From Vitrella brassicaformis (taxonomy: Eukaryota; Sar; Vitrellaceae), in the NCBI GenBank assembly GCA_001179505.1, contig CDMY01000265.1:9655-73654 (forward strand): DNA of 64,000 nt, written 5' to 3'. Within the stretch, counting starts at the first letter, position 1, and the number at the start of each line of letters is the position of its first letter. Both the position numbers and the translations under genes were made by a program. The notes under the pieces are model-generated. The model searched no databases, was not told the DNA's origin, and saw nothing but the letters and a program-made list of their open reading frames with translations. Shown here in pieces: positions 59,867 to 64,000 of this stretch.

Positions 59867-62359
59867 ATGGGATCTTCCACATTGAAATATCATCTCAGCG
59901 ATCAGTTCAGGCTTCCAGAGATCAGCTCGCACCTGTTGGCTAAGCTTGCAGACGAGAGTCATTACTTTTCCACTTCCAGGCGGTCATCCACTGATATCAT
60001 CATGAGGACGGAGAGCACTCAGACGTCCCCTCCCTTCTCGCCCAACCCAGATGCTGGGATGACCTCCCCGCTGCTGAGGCCAAACAGCGCACCCGGCATG
60101 GTATGTACGCAACGCAGACAGACACTCACACAGCCATGCCATGAATCCAATCCACAGATGCTATGCTCGCCCAGCCACAGTGTACATATGTATGCATGTT
60201 GTTCTGTCTGTCTGTGCATTCAGGAGTCATCTCCGATACTGGGACCGTCGAAGCGAGGCTCCTCTTCTGTGGCGGCGACGGCGGTACTGCTCAACACCAT
60301 ACTCGGCGTCGCTGTGCTCGGCCTACCTTGGTCAGTCAGTGAGTGAGTGAGATGCATGGATTGGATGATCCAGTCAGTGTGTGCATGTGTTGGTCGGTCG
60401 AGATCACTTGGATGTGTGATGTGTCTGTCTGTCGTGATGTCTGTCTGTGTGCAGGGCGTTCAACGCCAATGGTCTTGTTCTGGGTCTGGTGTTTGTGTTC
60501 GCGTCGGGCTGTCTGTCGGCATTCGCACTGCACCTCCTCAACTGCGTCGCCGTCAAACTCGGAGGTACTTACGTGAGGCACTCACCAACTCGCAATGGGT
60601 GCGTGCGATGGGTGAAGGGGGTGTGTGTGTGTGTGTGTGTGTGTGGCCAGGTGAGGATGTGACGTTTTATGCGGTGAGCATTCGCACCTTCCCGCAGCTG
60701 CGCCACATGCTAGACGGCGTCATCGCCCTCAAGTGCTTCGGCGTGGCCACCTCCTACCTCATAGTCATCGGCCACGTCCTCCCGCCGCTCATCGGCGGCA
60801 CACACGGACTCAACGAGAGGAGCGTGAGGGCACTCTGCATCATCGGAGCCGTTGTGGTCAGTCAGCGAGCCCACCCACCCAACAGCCGTGATGTCTGCCC
60901 ATGACGATTGATTGCATCTGTCTGTCGGTCCCTCTTGCTCATTCAGTTGGGTGTGGGCCCAGCATCGTTTCCAAAGCGCATACGGTCTTTGCGGCACACG
61001 GCGTGGGTGGCGCTGTCGTTCATGCTGTACCTGACGCTGCTGCTGGTGCTGGGGGAGCAGATACACACCGCACACGAGATGGAGGGCGGCGGCGGGTCCT
61101 GGTGGGCGCACCACCAGGCCAGGGGCGTCAACTGGTGGCCGCGGCAGGGCAGCCTCTTCAGCCTCATCAAGACGCTCCCCGTCTTCATCTTTGCCTTCAC
61201 CTGCCACCAGAACCTCTTCACCGTCGCATCTGAGCTCAGAGTCAGCTCTGACCCCCACACAACACACCCAGCACAGCACAGCACAGCACACCATGGTATG
61301 TTGTGTGTGTGCGCTTCCCATTGGCTGCAGGCGGACACATTGGAGGCGAAGCGAGGGAGGATGGACGTGTGCATCGTGTCAGCTGTGGCCATATCGATGA
61401 CCATTTACTACCTGTCGGCGGTGGACGGCTATCTGCTCTTCGGATCGGCCGTCGACTCGGACATCCTCAACAACCTCAAAGACGCGTCAGATGCCTCATG
61501 GTGGCTCTGGGCAACTTGGATCGGTACGCACGGGCTTCGGCAGGCAGTGCTGGGTGGGTGGAGAGAGACATGGATGTCTCCTTCGCAACGTGTGTGTGTC
61601 ATGTGTGGTTCGTCATTCATTCGACAGCCAAGTTGGGAATATTTGTGTCAATGGTATTCACATATCCGCTGCAGTGCCACCCTTGCAGGAGGTCAGTGCA
61701 CTGCAGTGAGGGAAACACAACACGCACCCAAAGTGTCCGGCCGTCGTGTCATTTTCTCACTCACCATGTGCTGTGTGGTTCTGGGTGTGTGTGTTGTGTG
61801 CAGGTCGCTGTGGACGCTCTTCTTCCGGGGGTTGGTTGTGGATCGTGTGCGTGAGAAGCGCATCCTGCGTATGCTGACAGCGTCCATCCTGCTGCTCAGC
61901 ACCATCATAGCCGTCACACTCACTGACCTGGGTGTCGTCTTCGAACTGGTCAGCTCAAGTCAGACAGAGGGGGGGACGGAGAGAGAGAGAGACCCGTGTC
62001 CAGCAATTGGGAGGTCCGCCTGTCTCTCTGTCTGTCTGTATGTCTGTCTGTCTGTGTGTGTGTTGTGTGCAGGTTGGTACGATAGGTTCGAATACGATCT
62101 GTTACATCGTGCCTGCCCTGCTGTACATCAAACTCTTCCAAGACGACGGACTCACTATCAAACGGTACACAACCACACACACACACAACCACAGCCACAG
62201 ACAGACAGACAGACAGACGCATCCGAAGGCACTTCCTTCCTGTGTCGTGTGGTGTCGTGCAGTGTGGCTGCCATGGGGCTGTTGGGTTTGGGTCTGCTGA
62301 TCCTGCCCACATGCCTCACTGTGATCCTCATCACACACCTGTTCGGCACACCACACTGA
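59867..62359 (+). CDS. Amino acid transporter, AAAP/SLC38 type
   Basis: About nine exons starting at ATG 59867. A cytosolic Ser/Pro-rich N-terminus (about 100 residues) precedes roughly eleven membrane helices. Family-typical features are SSVAATAVLLNTILGVAVLG followed by LPWAFNANGLVLGL in helix 1 (the unwound substrate site region), LKCFGVATSYLIVIGHVLP in helix 3, KTLPVFIFAFTCHQNLF (the AAAP FxFxCH region), YYLSAVDGYLLFGSAVDSDI, and GIFVSMVFTYPLQCHPCRRS. The protein ends with LGLGLLILPTCLTVILITHL and TGA 62357-62359. It should move neutral amino acids with H+ or Na+ across the plasma membrane or a vacuolar membrane; substrate cannot be read from sequence. Confidence 0.88.
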
Positions 62360-63016
62360 GGGAGACCGATGGATGCCGTGTGTATGTCAGGGGGGCAACG
62401 CTGCGTGTAGTGCAACTGAGTTGAGTGCGAATTGTTAGACAATGCATCGATGCACCACACCAGGGAGTGGAGTGAGGGGTGCAGGAGGAGCGAGTGAGTG
62501 TGTAAAGAGCGTCGTCGGTCACTTTTATTGTATATATCCGGTGTATCGCTGGCTGTGCTTCGCTCGATCGGCCCCGTGTACCATCAACCAACCTATCTAT
62601 CAATATATTTATCTTCCTGTGCAGTAGAATGAATGAGATGATTTTTGTTGAGGCGTGGATGTACTGTCATGTGGTCATGCTGCAATGGATGGATGGATGG
62701 ATGGCCTGCCAACAGGCCCCCCAGGTAGATGGACACCCGTCGATTCGATGCGTGCGACGTGATGTGACGAGCAGTGAGTGTCCAGACTGACCGACTGACC
62801 GTCTCATCGATGTTTGTATCTATCAATGCTCTGCCAAGGCAACACAACACGATCGCGCAAAGGAAAACTGTACACTCATCCATCCTGTCTGCCTGTCCGT
62901 TGCGGTGCACTCGTCTGCACGTCAATCCGTCCATGCGATAACATCACCTTCATTCAACAGACCACCCCACCGCCTCTCTCCCCCCATGGCCACCCTCCCT
63001 TTGTCTGTCTGTCTGG
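62360..63016. other. Convergent 3' intergenic region
   Basis: 657 bp between the transporter and protease stop codons. It has GGAT units (about 62686-62703) and an AT-richer patch (about 62523-62625), but no gene. Confidence 0.5.
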
Positions 63017-64000
63017 CTACTTGATAGCCACAGCGATCTGCTGCCCTTTTGCCGGGGCCTTGCTACCGTCCTCCTGCTGCTGCTGCTGCTGCTGCAGCCT
63101 TTTGCTGCTCTTGAATGGGTGTTCCTTGAGGTAGGTCTTGACGTCCTGAGTGTCCGCCGTGGGGCACATGCCGTTGTCGGCCTTCTCGGCGAAACTGATG
63201 GCTTGGCTGAAGTCGACCTTGGACACATCCTGGAAGTCGGGCGGCGCCAAACCACCCAGAGACCTGATCATCGACGCAAGGATGCAGCGTACAGGCAGAC
63301 AGTGTGGGCTGAGCATGCGTTGGTGCCTGCCTGGTACCCACCAGATGCCGGCAGGGTAAGTGGCTTGAATGTCAGGTGTGATGCCCCTGCCGTTGAGGTC
63401 CTCGCCAGACGGCCGGATGTACCGAGCTATCGTCATGACCAGCCCGCTGCCGTCCTGTAGACCGTACACCGCCTACACCACCGAGCGAACAAGGGACCAG
63501 TGAGTGCAGTGGATGGACGGCAGTTCAACAAAGCATGAGCATCGAATCGAATGAAGGTGTGTTTACCTACCTGCACAAGCCCTTTTCCGTAGGTCTTGCG
63601 ACCCATTGTGACCGCCCTGACGCACACATCACATGACACACACGGCGGCAATGACGTACACAATGCATTCCTATACGGTGTCTCTGGATCGACGCATGGG
63701 CGCACCCACGAACCTCACCTGCAGTTGTCCCTGAGTGCGCCCGTGAGCACTTCCGATGCACTAGCGGTGAGCTCGTCCGTCCACAAGACCAGAGGGTCGC
63801 GGGTTATGACCTTGCCACGCTCACTCCTGCATGACATGAAAGCATTCAGACAGACAGACAGACAGACACACACTGGGCGTTCAGGAACAGATGGGCTTGT
63901 GCGTGGGATAGTGTGGCTAGTCTGCCTGTCTGTGTGTGTTACTTGAATTCGAGGACCTCTCCCTCCCCATCGGCGAGCCAGCAGATGGTCTTGTCGGCCA
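63017..64000 (-). CDS. S41 carboxyl-terminal processing protease (CtpA-type), C-terminal part
   Basis: The gene runs off the right end of the window; only the last five exons are seen. They read KTICWLADGEGEVLEF, then SERGKVITRDPLVLWTDELT, ASASEVLTGALRDNCR with the catalytic Ser in TASASE, and VTMGRKTYGKGLVQ with the catalytic Lys in TYGKG. Next are AVYGLQDGSGLVMTIARYIR, PSGEDLNGRGITPDI, and DTQDVKTYLKEH, followed by a Gln run coded by CTG/CAG repeats (about 63073-63096) and a short basic end at stop 63017. In cyanobacteria and plastids CtpA trims the photosystem II D1 precursor. With the other plastid genes nearby a plastid role is plausible, but the N-terminus that would show targeting is outside the window. 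Confidence 0.88.

Overview
This is a gene-dense, GC-rich nuclear stretch from a photosynthetic protist, most likely an alveolate of the chromerid type (Vitrella-like). That identification is inference. It rests on very intron-rich genes with short GT-AG introns, on several proteins that start with a signal peptide followed by a transit-like stretch (the bipartite leader used for complex plastids), on a ferredoxin-thioredoxin reductase subunit, and on telomere-type TTTAGGG motifs. No bacterial operons, rRNA or tRNA genes, or CRISPR arrays are visible.

Layout, left to right. 0.8-2.8 kb (-): a MOLO1/TPM-type membrane protein. 3.2-4.2 kb (-): plastid ferredoxin-thioredoxin reductase catalytic chain, divergent from 4.4-7.5 kb (+): an organellar-type seryl-tRNA synthetase. 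7.7-9.0 kb (-): a MYND zinc-finger protein, divergent from 9.2-10.3 kb (+): a DIX-domain protein. 10.9-15.4 kb (+): a NELF-B/COBRA1-like protein. 15.8-17.9 kb (-): an unknown membrane protein, head-to-head (41 bp) with 18.0-19.2 kb (+): an unknown proline-rich protein. 19.2-25.5 kb: repeat-rich DNA and two tandem, catalytically divergent protein-kinase genes (-), flanked by related copies of a roughly 100-bp repeat. 25.7-40.0 kb (+): a very large UTP20 gene with about 38 exons. 40.5-42.4 kb (-): a damaged Crinkler/RHS-type P-loop NTPase. 42.9-45.0 kb (+): an unknown multi-pass membrane protein. 46.7-50.6 kb (-): an AIFM3-like Rieske/FAD oxidoreductase. 51.1-53.9 kb (-): a probably plastid-targeted DEAD-box helicase, divergent from 54.0-59.3 kb (+): an RD-repeat, YIPPSQR and W2-domain translation-factor-like protein. 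59.9-62.4 kb (+): an amino-acid transporter. 63.0-64.0 kb (-): the C-terminal part of an S41 carboxyl-terminal processing protease, cut by the window end.

The genes do not form one pathway. Shared themes are plastid functions (FTR, SerRS, DEAD-box helicase, perhaps the S41 protease), ribosome and translation biogenesis (UTP20, the W2 protein, SerRS), and transcription or signalling (NELF-B, DIX, MYND, divergent kinases). Many neighbours are divergent pairs with 41-282 bp between start codons, implying shared promoters. Introns are rich in TG on the coding strand, often directly before the 3' splice site. Exon limits given here were read by eye from splice signals, phase and protein similarity and are approximate unless a position is stated.
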